Of a stretch of DNA of 64,000 nucleotides, positions 35,220-42,815 are shown one piece after another. Position 1 is the stretch's first letter. The number at the start of each line of letters is the position of its first letter. The stretch spans positions 868,001 through 932,000 of the forward strand of contig NZ_JADOTY010000001.1 in NCBI RefSeq assembly GCF_015751785.1. Reading direction: 5' to 3'. This DNA comes from Micromonospora vinacea (GTDB taxonomy: Bacteria; Actinomycetota; Actinomycetes; Mycobacteriales; Micromonosporaceae). Made by a program: the position numbers and the translations under genes. The notes under the pieces were generated by a model. That model made no database searches and was not told the origin of the DNA. It saw only the letters and a program-made list of their open reading frames with translations.

Positions 35220-35753
35220 TCAGGTGGGGAGCGGGGCGCAGGAGGCGGCGGCTACTCCTTCGAGGTAGCCGCGGGCGCGTTCCGCCTTGGGGTAGCGACC
35301 GACCAACGCCCAGAACCGGGCGTTGTGGCTGGGCACGATGAGGTGCGCCAGCTCGTGGAGCAACACGTAGTCGATCACCCATTCGGGCATCTCCTGGACG
35401 CGGTGCGAGATTCGGATGCTGCGGTCCGCCGGCGTGCAGGAACCCCATCGGCCGTTCTGGTTGGTGACCCATCGGACGCTGGCCGGCACCGCCTTCGTGG
35501 CGTACCCGGGGAGGTAGAGGTCGATGAGCCGGTTGGCGCGGGCCAGCAGCTCGGCGTCGGAGCGGGCGAGGCGGCCCTCCCGGGCGGCGAGCCGGGCGAG
35601 CATCCGGTCGACCCACTCGCTCTCCTCGGCGCGGGAGAACTGGTCGGGGATGAGGACGACCACTCGCTCACCGTCACGGTACGCGGACACCGTGCGTCGT
35701 CGGCGCTGGCTGCGCCGCACCTCGACGACCGGCTTACGCGTCCCCGCCATCAC
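35220..35753 (-). CDS. YgjP/WLM-like metal-dependent hydrolase
   Basis: A 177-residue protein with the zinc motif HELAH (His133, Glu134, His137) and a following ligand in PSHNARFW (His143), plus NGRWGSCTPADRSIRIS typical of the YgjP family. Members are often called M48-type peptidases, but UTP pyrophosphatase activity has also been proposed. The start is GTG 35753 or ATG 35750. Confidence 0.88.
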   Translation of the reverse strand: MMAGTRKPVVEVRRSQRRRRTVSAYRDGERVVVLIPDQFSRAEESEWVDRMLARLAAREGRLARSDAELLARANRLIDLYLPGYATKAVPASVRWVTNQNGRWGSCTPADRSIRISHRVQEMPEWVIDYVLLHELAHLIVPSHNARFWALVGRYPKAERARGYLEGVAAASCAPLPT

Positions 35754-36263
35754 TGGCCCGCGCAGCCTCGACTACGTGTCACGAAGGAAAGCTAATGCGT
35801 ACTGACCAGGGGTCCGCAAGAGTCAACCGCACGACACGCGCCCAGAAAATGGTGATTGGTCGCCAGGCGTCCCGAAAATTTCTTGACCGCAGCGCCATCG
35901 CGCCATCTCGTCACCCTTCGTGAACGCTGATGGCGCCGGTACGCGGCACGTCCCCACCGTAGGTGATCACCGTCCGAATGCCCCTGCGGGGGCCACTCGC
36001 ACGGGTGGCTGTCAAGGTTTGGTCGGCGTGTCCCCGCCAAACTGACTTATCCGACCTATTTCGCCATGCACACTCTCGACGTCGACTTGCTCACAGTGTC
36101 GATGCACAGCTGACATGGAACTGCCCAGACCTGGGTAGGGTCCGCGGACCAGCGGTCACGAAGGTGGCCGCGGAGTGAGACCCAGCGCCGGCGCCCCGTG
36201 TGGCCCGCCGCCGGGCACCCCGCCGGGACGGCATTGACCGGCGGACGAGACGAGGAGGGCACC
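35754..36263. other. Intergenic region without a credible gene
   Basis: This 510-bp gap is less GC-rich than its surroundings, especially 35790-36120. I see no coding sequence with actinomycete codon use. It holds an imperfect GTTTGG/CCAAAC dyad near 36016-36042 and a TAGGGT at 36136-36141, a possible -10 for the DUF5679 gene. Promoters for both flanking genes must lie here. Confidence 0.5.
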
Positions 36264-36434
36264 GTGGCCGACCAGGCCCAGACGACCTACAACGGTTACT
36301 GCGTGAAGTGCAAGGAGAAGCGGGACTTCGAGGGGCACGTCGAGGTCTCGAAGACCGGAATGAACATGGCCAAGGGCAAGTGTCCGGTATGCGGCACAAC
36401 AGTGAACCGCATCCTGGGCAAGGCCAAGGTCTGA
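36264..36434 (+). CDS. DUF5679 zinc-ribbon protein
   Basis: A 56-residue protein with two CxxC knuckles, YCVKCKEKRDF and KCPVCGTTVNRI, a compact zinc ribbon. It matches DUF5679 of actinobacteria in length and motif. GTG 36264 has GAGGAGGG upstream. A strong terminator follows 12 bp after its stop. Function unknown; nucleic-acid binding is possible. Confidence 0.9.
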   Translation: MADQAQTTYNGYCVKCKEKRDFEGHVEVSKTGMNMAKGKCPVCGTTVNRILGKAKV

Positions 36435-36446
36435 CCCGAACGGGTG

Positions 36447-36485
36447 AACGGGGGTGGGGTGGCCGGTGGCCACCCCACCCCCGTT
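36447..36485 (+). terminator. Terminator of the DUF5679 gene
   Basis: Perfect 18-bp arms (AACGGGGGTGGGGTGGCC) with a 3-base loop. Confidence 0.88.
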
Positions 36486-36554
36486 GCCGATCGGGAGTTC
36501 GGTGCCACCGGCGTCGGTAGCCCTGTCGGGTGACCGACAACAGGCGCAGCGGGC

Positions 36555-36616
36555 TGTGGAAAACCCGTCAAAGCCTGTGGATAGCGCTGGACAGCGGCCT
36601 GATCGCCTGTGGACAA
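36555..36616 (+). promoter_or_regulatory. Cluster of three DnaA-box-like 9-mers
   Basis: TGTGGAAAA (36555-36563), TGTGGATAG (36576-36584) and TGTGGACAA (36608-36616) each differ by one base from TGTGGATAA, the complement of the DnaA box TTATCCACA. All have the same orientation, with spacings of 21 and 32 bp (two and three helical turns). They lie just upstream of the E1-like gene. Confidence 0.55.
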
Positions 36617-36656
36617 CGATCGACCGAACGCGAAGATGCGGTCACGATTCGTGACC

Positions 36657-37769
36657 ATGAGCCGCAGCGTACTGCCCCGCCCCACCCTGCTACCCGGCCT
36701 CAACCGGCTCTGGCGGGACCGGCACACCCTCCAGCTCGGCGTCGGCCCCGGGCCGGCCGTCCTGGTGGAACTGGCCAACCCCCGCGCCGCCCACCTGCTC
36801 GACCTGCTGGACGGCACCCGCAGCGAGCGCACAGTGCTGGCCCAGGCGGCGACCGCCCGGGTCAGCGCCGACGACGCGCGTACCCTGCTCGACACCCTGC
36901 GGGCCGCCGGCCTGTTGGTGCCCGCGCACAGCCTGCTCCCCCGCGACCTGACCGGCCCGGTCCGTGCCCGGCTCGCGGCCGAGGCCGGCGCGCTGGCCCT
37001 GGCCGCCGCCCGACTACCCGGCACCCCCGCGCAGGTCCTGCGTCGGCGGCGCGCGGCCCGGGTCCTGCTCACCGGCGCCGGAGGGCTCGGCGGGCCGCTG
37101 ACGGTCGCGCTGGCCCAGTCCGGCGTGGGGCAGGTGATTCCGCAGCTCACCGGCTCGGTACGCCCCGTCGACCTGATCGGTACGGGCATCCCCGCCACCG
37201 AACTGGGTCGTCCGCTGGCACCGGCGGTACGGGCCGCGGTCGACCGCGTCGCACCGGGCACCGGCACCCACCCGAGCCGCGCCGGCCGGATCGACCTGGT
37301 GATCCAGCTCGGCACGGACCGGCCTCCCGCGCTGCTCGCCGCCGGTCTCGCCCAGCGTCGGCAGCCGCACCTGCTGGTCACGCTCCGCGAAGGCGTACCG
37401 GTGATCGGGCCGCTGGTTCGCCCACCCGCAGGGCCCTGCCTGCACTGCGTCGAGCTGCACCGGGCCGATCGCGACCCGGACTGGCCACGGCTCGCCGCTC
37501 AACTCGCCGCCGCCGACCCGGTGGCCGCCGGAACGACCGGCACGCTGCTCGTCGCCTGCGGGTACGCGTTGGCCGAGGCACTGACGCAGCTGGACGGAGG
37601 TCAGCCGGAGACGCTGGGTGGTGCCATGGAGATCACCGGCAACGGTCGTTTCCGTCGTCGGGGTTGGCCGCCACACCCGGCATGTGGGTGCTCACGAGGC
37701 CGAGTGTCCGCACCAGCCCGGCCGCAGAGCAGCAGCGGGGCCCTCCGGTCGGTAACAATGACCGTGTGA
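36657..37769 (+). CDS. E1-like (ThiF-fold) protein, TOMM-cyclodehydratase-like, with degenerate ATP site
   Basis: A 370-residue protein. The dinucleotide loop GAGGLGGPLTVALAQSGVG is clear, and four cysteines in PCLHC and HPACGC can bind zinc as in E1 enzymes. The Asp/Arg residues that activate ATP in ThiF/MoeB are not in place after the loop (QLTGSVRPVDL instead), so adenylation is doubtful. An N-terminal helical region may bind a peptide. The start is uncertain: ATG 36657, ATG 36636 or GTG 36609. Its TGA overlaps the next gene's GTG, implying joint function with the ABC1 kinase. Confidence 0.8.
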   Translation: MSRSVLPRPTLLPGLNRLWRDRHTLQLGVGPGPAVLVELANPRAAHLLDLLDGTRSERTVLAQAATARVSADDARTLLDTLRAAGLLVPAHSLLPRDLTGPVRARLAAEAGALALAAARLPGTPAQVLRRRRAARVLLTGAGGLGGPLTVALAQSGVGQVIPQLTGSVRPVDLIGTGIPATELGRPLAPAVRAAVDRVAPGTGTHPSRAGRIDLVIQLGTDRPPALLAAGLAQRRQPHLLVTLREGVPVIGPLVRPPAGPCLHCVELHRADRDPDWPRLAAQLAAADPVAAGTTGTLLVACGYALAEALTQLDGGQPETLGGAMEITGNGRFRRRGWPPHPACGCSRGRVSAPARPQSSSGALRSVTMTV

Positions 37770-39112
37770 CCGACATCCCGCGCCGCGCCGTGTCCCGCAC
37801 CGCCAAGCTCGCCGCCCTGCCGCTCGGCTTCGCCGGCCGGACCGTTCTCGGGATGGGAAAGCGCGTCACCGGGCTCGCCTCCGACGTGATCTCCGCGGAG
37901 ATTCAGCAGCGCACCGCCGAGCAACTGTTCAGCGTGTTGGGCCAGCTCAAGGGCGGGGCGATGAAGTTCGGCCAGGCGCTGTCGGTCTTCGAGGCGGCTT
38001 TGCCGGAGGAGATCGCCGCGCCCTACCGGCAGGCGCTGACGAAGCTGCAGGAGGCGGCGCCACCGCTGCCGGCCGCCAGCGTGCACAAGGTGCTGGCCGA
38101 GCAACTCGGGCCCGACTGGCGGGACCTGTTCGTCGAGTTCAACGACGTCCCGGCCGCCGCCGCCAGCATCGGCCAGGTGCACCGGGCGCGCTGGCGCGAG
38201 CCCGGGTACGACGAGTCGGGCGCACCGCACAGCCGGGACGTGGCGGTCAAGATCCAGTATCCGGGGGCTGGCGACGCCCTGCTCGCCGACCTCAAGCAGC
38301 TGTCCCGACTGGGCGGGATGTTCCGGGCCATCCAGCCCGGCCTGGACGTCAAGCCGCTCCTGGCCGAGCTGCGCGAACGGATCACCGAGGAGTTGGACTA
38401 CGAGTTGGAGGCCGAGTCGCAGCGCACCTTCGCCGCCGCGTACGCCGACGACCCGGAGATCTTCATCCCGGAAGTGGTAAACGCCTCGCCCCGGGTGCTG
38501 GTCACCGAGTGGGTGACGGGCACCCCGCTGGCCGACATCATCCGCGAGGGCACCGAGGAGGAGCGGGACGAGGCGGGCCGGTTGATGGCCACCCTGCATC
38601 TCTCGGCGCCGCAGCGGGCCGGGCTGCTGCATGCCGACCCGCACCCGGGAAACTTCCGGCTGCTGCCCGACGGCCGGCTCGGGGTGATCGATTTCGGTGC
38701 GGTGGCCCGGATGCCGGAGGGCACGCCGGAGCCGATCGGTCGTATCGCCGCGATGGCCCTGCGCGGCGACGCCGACGAGGTCGTGGCGGGGCTGCGGTCG
38801 GAGGGGTTCATCGGTTCGGCCGAGGAGATCGACGCCGAGGGGGTGCTCGATTTCATCCGCCCCATGTTGGAGCCCATCGCGGCGGACGGCTTCCGGTTCA
38901 CCCGAGCCTGGCTACGCGCCGAGGCGGGGCGATTGGCCAGCCCCCGCTCCCCCACGTACCAGCTGAGCAAGCGGCTCAACCTGCCCCCGTCGTACCTGCT
39001 GATCCACCGGGTGACGCTCGGGTCGATCGGGGTGCTCTGCCAGTTGGAGGCGAAGGCCCCCTACCGGAGCATCCTGGAGCGCTGGCTGCCCGGCTTCGCC
39101 CCGGTCGCCTGA
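37766..39112 (+). CDS. ABC1/UbiB-family atypical kinase
   Basis: A 448-residue protein of the ABC1/ADCK family. It has the KxGQ motif (LKGGAMKFGQALS), the Ala-rich loop AAAASIGQVHRAR that replaces the Gly-rich loop, the lysine in VAVKIQYPG, LLHADPHPGNF (catalytic loop) and VIDFGAV (metal site). It is probably an ATPase-type lipid or coenzyme factor rather than a protein kinase. It is coupled by a 4-bp overlap to the E1-like gene and, as recalled for Rv3197, sits next to whiB7. Confidence 0.92.
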   Translation: MTDIPRRAVSRTAKLAALPLGFAGRTVLGMGKRVTGLASDVISAEIQQRTAEQLFSVLGQLKGGAMKFGQALSVFEAALPEEIAAPYRQALTKLQEAAPPLPAASVHKVLAEQLGPDWRDLFVEFNDVPAAAASIGQVHRARWREPGYDESGAPHSRDVAVKIQYPGAGDALLADLKQLSRLGGMFRAIQPGLDVKPLLAELRERITEELDYELEAESQRTFAAAYADDPEIFIPEVVNASPRVLVTEWVTGTPLADIIREGTEEERDEAGRLMATLHLSAPQRAGLLHADPHPGNFRLLPDGRLGVIDFGAVARMPEGTPEPIGRIAAMALRGDADEVVAGLRSEGFIGSAEEIDAEGVLDFIRPMLEPIAADGFRFTRAWLRAEAGRLASPRSPTYQLSKRLNLPPSYLLIHRVTLGSIGVLCQLEAKAPYRSILERWLPGFAPVA

Positions 39113-39164
39113 CAAGGTCGATACCGTCTGACAACGTCGAGGTCAGGTCGCCTCATGACGTGAC

Positions 39165-39196
39165 GAAGGGCGGGTGCCGGTCGGCACCCGCCCTTC
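39165..39196 (+). terminator. Terminator of the E1-like/ABC1 operon
   Basis: Perfect 15-bp arms (GAAGGGCGGGTGCCG) with a 2-base loop, 52 bp past the ABC1 stop. It ends 14 bp before the stop of the minus-strand small gene and may serve both. Confidence 0.85.
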
Positions 39197-39210
39197 TGCG
39201 TGGGGTGGTA

Positions 39211-39390
39211 CTAGAGAACGCCCAGGTCGCGAGCCGCCTGGTTGCGGCCGGTCATGGCGACGGTACGGGCGGATCGGGTTGCCTCAGTGCTCGTGGTGGT
39301 ACGACCGGCCTGAGGCCGGCGCATTCGAGCCCTGGTCAACGCTTCGTGGAGTAGTTGCATCTCGAAGGCTCCACTCGGAACGTTCAACAT
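39211..39390 (-). CDS. 59-residue small protein downstream of whiB7
   Basis: The frame from ATG 39390 gives a 59-residue basic peptide starting MLNVPSGAFEMQLLHEALTR and ending DLGVL, with an amphipathic N-terminal helix and a Thr/Arg-rich middle. It starts 58 bp after the whiB7 stop on the same strand, with a small GCCGGTG hairpin (39407-39423) in between. The opening looks like a conserved actinobacterial small-ORF pattern, but I cannot name a family. The ribosome site is weak. Confidence 0.55.
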   Translation of the reverse strand: MLNVPSGAFEMQLLHEALTRARMRRPQAGRTTTSTEATRSARTVAMTGRNQAARDLGVL

Positions 39391-39448
39391 CGTTTTCTCG
39401 CTCACTGCCGGTGTGACACCGGCGTAGTTGGGACGGGTCGGGAACATG

Positions 39449-39814
39449 TCAGGCTGCCAGCCGGACCGCGCCACGCGCCTCGGACAGCCCACTGGCCGCC
39501 AGGCGCGCCTCGGCCTCGACCCGAAGCTCGGCGTCACGGGCGACGTCCTCCTTACGCGGACGGCCACGGGGCCGCTTACGCGGGACAACCGCGCCACGCT
39601 CGAAGATCTCGCCGCCCCAGACGCCCCACGGCTCCGCTCGCTCAACGGCTCCGGCCAGGCACTCGACACGCAGCGGGCAGTCCCCGCAGAGTGACTTGGC
39701 CAGCTCGAGCTCGGTGGGCGAGTCGGAGAACCACAGGTCGGGGTCGAACTTCCGGCAGGGCAGGTTCGCCTCCATCTCGACGCTCATGTCGAGGGGGGCC
39801 AACGCCAGACTCAT
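39449..39814 (-). CDS. whiB7: WhiB7, antibiotic-resistance regulator
   Basis: A 121-residue WhiB protein with Cys20, Cys43, Cys46 and Cys52 for the [4Fe-4S] cluster, the EPWGVWGGEIF turn that contacts the sigma factor, and an AT-hook RPRGRPRK at 81-88, which is diagnostic for WhiB7/WblC. It activates resistance and efflux genes when translation is inhibited. The ATG at 39814 has GAGGTGACCGGGAG. It is preceded by a leader of about 460 nt with an 82-codon upstream ORF and an intrinsic terminator. Neighbours match the mycobacterial whiB7 locus: ABC1 kinase on one side and uvrD2 on the other. Confidence 0.96.
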   Translation of the reverse strand: MSLALAPLDMSVEMEANLPCRKFDPDLWFSDSPTELELAKSLCGDCPLRVECLAGAVERAEPWGVWGGEIFERGAVVPRKRPRGRPRKEDVARDAELRVEAEARLAASGLSEARGAVRLAA

Positions 39815-39877
39815 CTCCCGGTCACCTCTCTCTCACTTCGATCTCGTGGATCGCATTCCGACGTACTTACGGCGGGC

Positions 39878-39922
39878 AAAAAACTGAGGCCGCGGATCCC
39901 GGTAAGCGGGTTCCGCGGCCTC
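39878..39922 (-). terminator. Attenuator in the whiB7 leader
   Basis: On the minus strand GAGGCCGCGGA pairs perfectly (11 bp) with TCCGCGGCCTC, with inner CCCG/CGGG pairing, and is followed by six T residues. It lies 64 bp before the whiB7 ATG and 23 bp after the upstream-ORF stop. A competing GTCTGA-CCA-TCAGAC hairpin spans that stop, and two copies of CCTCGAGG flank it, so alternative folds can form. Confidence 0.88.
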
Positions 39923-39944
39923 GAGGTGAGCCGGAGTCTGATGG

Positions 39945-40193
39945 TCAGACCGGTTTACCTCGAGGTGGAACGCCGCGGACATCCATGCGCTTCTTGGCGA
40001 CCTGGATGCCATTGCCCGTGAAGCCACTGGTCCCCTCGACTCCAGCGGGCGCGACGGTCAGGATCAGCTCGGCCTGAACCTGGTGCACCTGTGGAACCGA
40101 CGGTCGTGCAGCCGCAAGGGCCACCCGGACAGCCGACAGCGGAGCGCAGACAGACGGCATCGCCGTCAGACGCTCATAGGTGAAGATCTTCAC
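39945..40193 (-). CDS. Upstream ORF (leader peptide) of whiB7
   Basis: The 82-codon frame begins at GTG 40193 (KIFTYERLTAMP) after a strong AGGGAGGTG site and ends KRMDVRGVPPRGKPV at a TGA inside the hairpin just upstream of the attenuator. Ribosome stalling or drop-off on such a uORF is the known trigger for whiB7/wblC induction by ribosome-targeting drugs. A 3-codon ATG-AGC-GTC-TGA frame overlaps codons 6-9. The peptide itself resembles no known domain. Confidence 0.75.
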   Translation of the reverse strand: MKIFTYERLTAMPSVCAPLSAVRVALAAARPSVPQVHQVQAELILTVAPAGVEGTSGFTGNGIQVAKKRMDVRGVPPRGKPV

Positions 40194-40278
40194 GGGTGCC
40201 ACCTCCCTCACGTTCCTCGAATCGACTGGACCGACCTCGTGAGCAGCCGGAATGGCGCCGCTCGCGTGGTGTGTCCTG

Positions 40279-40308
40279 AGGCTATTCCTCGCGCCGGGGC
40301 GAGGGCAA
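40279..40308 (-). promoter_or_regulatory. Candidate WhiB7-dependent promoter of whiB7
   Basis: On the minus strand TTGCCC (40308-40303) and TAGCCT (40284-40279) are 18 bases apart, with an AT-rich run (AAATTCG and farther GAAAACTTTCGAAAT) directly upstream of the -35. That arrangement is the recognition signature of WhiB7-activated promoters, which bind the AT-hook. The promoter overlaps the end of uvrD2. Confidence 0.65.
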
Positions 40309-40314
40309 ACGAAT

Positions 40315-42480
40315 TTACGACGAGATTTCGAAAGTTTTCTCCGGGCAGACATCGTCCACCCCGGCACCAGCCACGAGGGCCAGCACCGACTCCCCGTAGA
40401 GGCCCAGCTTCCGAGGGCCGATACCGGCGATGGCGATCAGCTCCTCCGACCGGCCCGGTCGCCGCTCGGCCAACGCGATCAACGTCGCGTCGGTGAAGAC
40501 CACGTAGGCCGGGACCTTCTGCGCACCGGCCACCCGCTGCCGCCACTCGCGCAGCCGTTCGTGCAGCTCATCGTCTATGTCGGACGGGCAGGTGGGGCAC
40601 CTGCCGAGCTTGCGGTCCGGGCCGGCGAGCAGTGTGGCGCCGCAGATCCGGCAGGAGACGATCTGGGTTCGCCGCCGCTCGGGACGGCGGGCCGGACCGG
40701 TGCTACCCGTCGCCCGTTCGGTGCCGCCGGAGCGGTCCAGTTGGGGCAGGAACCGCGACGGCCGCCGGGCCCGTCCGCCGGGCGAGCGCGCGGTGGCGTA
40801 CGACAGCCACAGCCACTCCCGGGCGCGGGTGATCCCGACGTAGAGCAGCCGCCGCTCCTCCTCGACCTGCTCGACGGTCTTGGCGTACGTGGTGGGCAGG
40901 GTGCCCTCGGCCAGGCCGACCAGGAAGACCGCGTCCCACTCCAGCCCCTTGGCCGAGTGCAGGGACGCCAGCGTCACGCCGTCCACGGTCGGCACGTGCT
41001 GCTGGGCGGCCCGTCGCGCCAACTCCTCGGTGAAGTCGGTGAGGGTGACCGGACGCTCCACCGAGGCGGCCTCGCCGATCGGCACGACCTCGGGGGTGGC
41101 CGCGTACTCCTCGGCGAGTTGGACCAGCGCGGACAGCGCCTCCCACCGCTCGCGGGCGGCGCCGCCGGCCGGGGGCGCGTCCGGGGCCCAGCCGACGGCG
41201 GTGAGCGCCTCGACGACGGCGACCGGCAGCGGTGTCTCCCCCGGGATCGAGCGGGTGGCGGCACGCAGCGCGACCATCGCCTGGCGTACCTCGGTCCGTT
41301 CGAAGAACCGCTCCGCGCCCTGCACGACGTACGGCACGCCGGCCTCGGTGAGCGCCTTCTCGTACGCCTCGGACTGCGCGTTGACGCGGAACAGCACGGC
41401 GATCTCCTTCGCCGGCGTGCCCGCGTCGATCAGGGACCGGCAGCGCGCGGCCACCGCGTTCGCCTCCGCCGGCTCGTCGGTGAAGATCCGCAGGTCCGGC
41501 TCGGGGCCGGGTGGGCGCTGCCCGCTCAACTCCAGTCGCAGACGCGCCTCGGTGCCCCGGGCCTGGGAGATCACCGCGTTTGCCAGCCCGACCACCTGCG
41601 GGGTGGAGCGGTAGTCGCGGACCAGCCGGACCACCGTGGCGTTGCGGTGCCGGCGGGGGAAGTCGACCAGGTACGCCGAGGTGGCCCCGGTGAACGAGTA
41701 GATCGTCTGGCTGGCGTCGCCGACCACTGTCAGGTCGTTGCGGCCGGCCAGCCAGGCGTCCAGCAACCGCTGTTGGAGTGGGTTGACGTCCTGGTACTCG
41801 TCGACCACGAAGTGCCGGTACTGGGTGCGGATCTGCTCGCCGACGTCCGGGTGCTCCTCGATGCCCCACACCGCGGCCCGCAGCATGTCCTCGAAGTCGA
41901 TCACACCGTTCGAGCGCTTGAGCTGCTCGTACGCGGTGAACACGTCGGCGACCTTCGCCGGCTCGTGCGGTGTGTCGCGCAGTGCCCGGGCCGCGGCGAC
42001 CACGTAGTCCGTCGGCTCGACAAGCGACGACTTCGCCCACTCGATCTCGCCGGCCAGGTCGCGGGCGGCGGCCCGGTCGGTACGCAGGCCGACCCGGGCG
42101 GCGGCGAGGGTGACCAGTCGGACCTTGCTGTCCAGCAGCTCGGGCATGGCGCGGCCGGCCAGCAGCCGGGGCGCGAAGTAGCGCACCTGGCGCAGCGCGG
42201 CGGCGTGGAAGGTCCGTGCCTGGACGCCTTGCGCCCCGAGCAGAGTGAGACGGTGTCGCATCTCGGCGGCGGCGCGGGCGGTGAAGGTGACCGCGAGCAC
42301 GTGCCGGGGTGAGATCTCACCGGAGAGCGCCCGGTGGGCGATTCGGGAGGTGATCGCCCGGGTCTTGCCGGTGCCGGCGCCGGCCAGGATGCAGACCGGG
42401 CCGGCGGGTGCGGTCACCGCCGAGCGCTGCTCCGGGTCCAGCCCGGCGAGCACCTGTTCCGACGCTGAGTGAACCGCCAC
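40315..42480 (-). CDS. uvrD2: UvrD2, superfamily-I DNA helicase with zinc and HRDC domains
   Basis: A 721-residue 3'-5' helicase. Motif I is LAGAGTGKT, motif II VVDEYQDVNPLQQ, motif III GDASQTIYSFTGA, motif V HSAKGLEWD and motif VI YVGITRAREWL. After the helicase core come a four-cysteine zinc finger (CRIC, CPTC) and an HRDC domain (residues about 645-705), the hallmark of actinobacterial UvrD2. GTG 42480 is the start. It is divergent from mycoredoxin, 92 bp away. Confidence 0.96.
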   Translation of the reverse strand: MAVHSASEQVLAGLDPEQRSAVTAPAGPVCILAGAGTGKTRAITSRIAHRALSGEISPRHVLAVTFTARAAAEMRHRLTLLGAQGVQARTFHAAALRQVRYFAPRLLAGRAMPELLDSKVRLVTLAAARVGLRTDRAAARDLAGEIEWAKSSLVEPTDYVVAAARALRDTPHEPAKVADVFTAYEQLKRSNGVIDFEDMLRAAVWGIEEHPDVGEQIRTQYRHFVVDEYQDVNPLQQRLLDAWLAGRNDLTVVGDASQTIYSFTGATSAYLVDFPRRHRNATVVRLVRDYRSTPQVVGLANAVISQARGTEARLRLELSGQRPPGPEPDLRIFTDEPAEANAVAARCRSLIDAGTPAKEIAVLFRVNAQSEAYEKALTEAGVPYVVQGAERFFERTEVRQAMVALRAATRSIPGETPLPVAVVEALTAVGWAPDAPPAGGAARERWEALSALVQLAEEYAATPEVVPIGEAASVERPVTLTDFTEELARRAAQQHVPTVDGVTLASLHSAKGLEWDAVFLVGLAEGTLPTTYAKTVEQVEEERRLLYVGITRAREWLWLSYATARSPGGRARRPSRFLPQLDRSGGTERATGSTGPARRPERRRTQIVSCRICGATLLAGPDRKLGRCPTCPSDIDDELHERLREWRQRVAGAQKVPAYVVFTDATLIALAERRPGRSEELIAIAGIGPRKLGLYGESVLALVAGAGVDDVCPEKTFEISS

Positions 42481-42572
42481 AACCAGGAATCATCTCAGCT
42501 CCTCCCAGCGTTGCAGCGAACAGCCTCGGCTTGATCCGCAAGCCGCGGCCGGAGGAGTTGGAGGATCCGACC

Positions 42573-42815
42573 ATGCTGACGATGTATTCCACCCCCTGGT
42601 GCGGCTACTGCCACCGGCTGAAGTCGCAGCTCGACCGGGAGGGCATCGGGTACGAGGTGGTCGACATCGAGCAGAACCCGAAGGCCGCGGAGTTCGTGAT
42701 GAGCGTCAACGGCGGCAACCAGACGGTGCCGACGCTGCGCTTCGCCGACGGCAGCGCCCTGACGAATCCCTCGATCACCCAGGTCAAGCAGCACCTGGAG
42801 ACGCTCAACGCCTGA
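42573..42815 (+). CDS. mrx1: Mycoredoxin Mrx1 (glutaredoxin-like)
   Basis: An 80-residue thioredoxin-fold protein with the active-site CGYC (Cys10, Cys13) and the cis-proline TVPTLRF. In actinobacteria it reduces mycothiol-mixed disulfides. GGAGG precedes the ATG. The gene lies opposite uvrD2 as in mycobacteria. Its last 11 bp overlap the end of the convergent MFS gene. Confidence 0.94.
   Translation: MLTMYSTPWCGYCHRLKSQLDREGIGYEVVDIEQNPKAAEFVMSVNGGNQTVPTLRFADGSALTNPSITQVKQHLETLNA

Noticed and set aside
35963..36178. 71-codon + strand ORF in the 35.8-36.3 kb gap
   Set aside because: No ribosome site, codon use unlike its neighbours and no recognisable domain.
36555..36616. Chromosomal origin (oriC)
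   Set aside because: Only three degenerate boxes and no dnaA, dnaN or gidA neighbours; kept only as a possible regulatory cluster.
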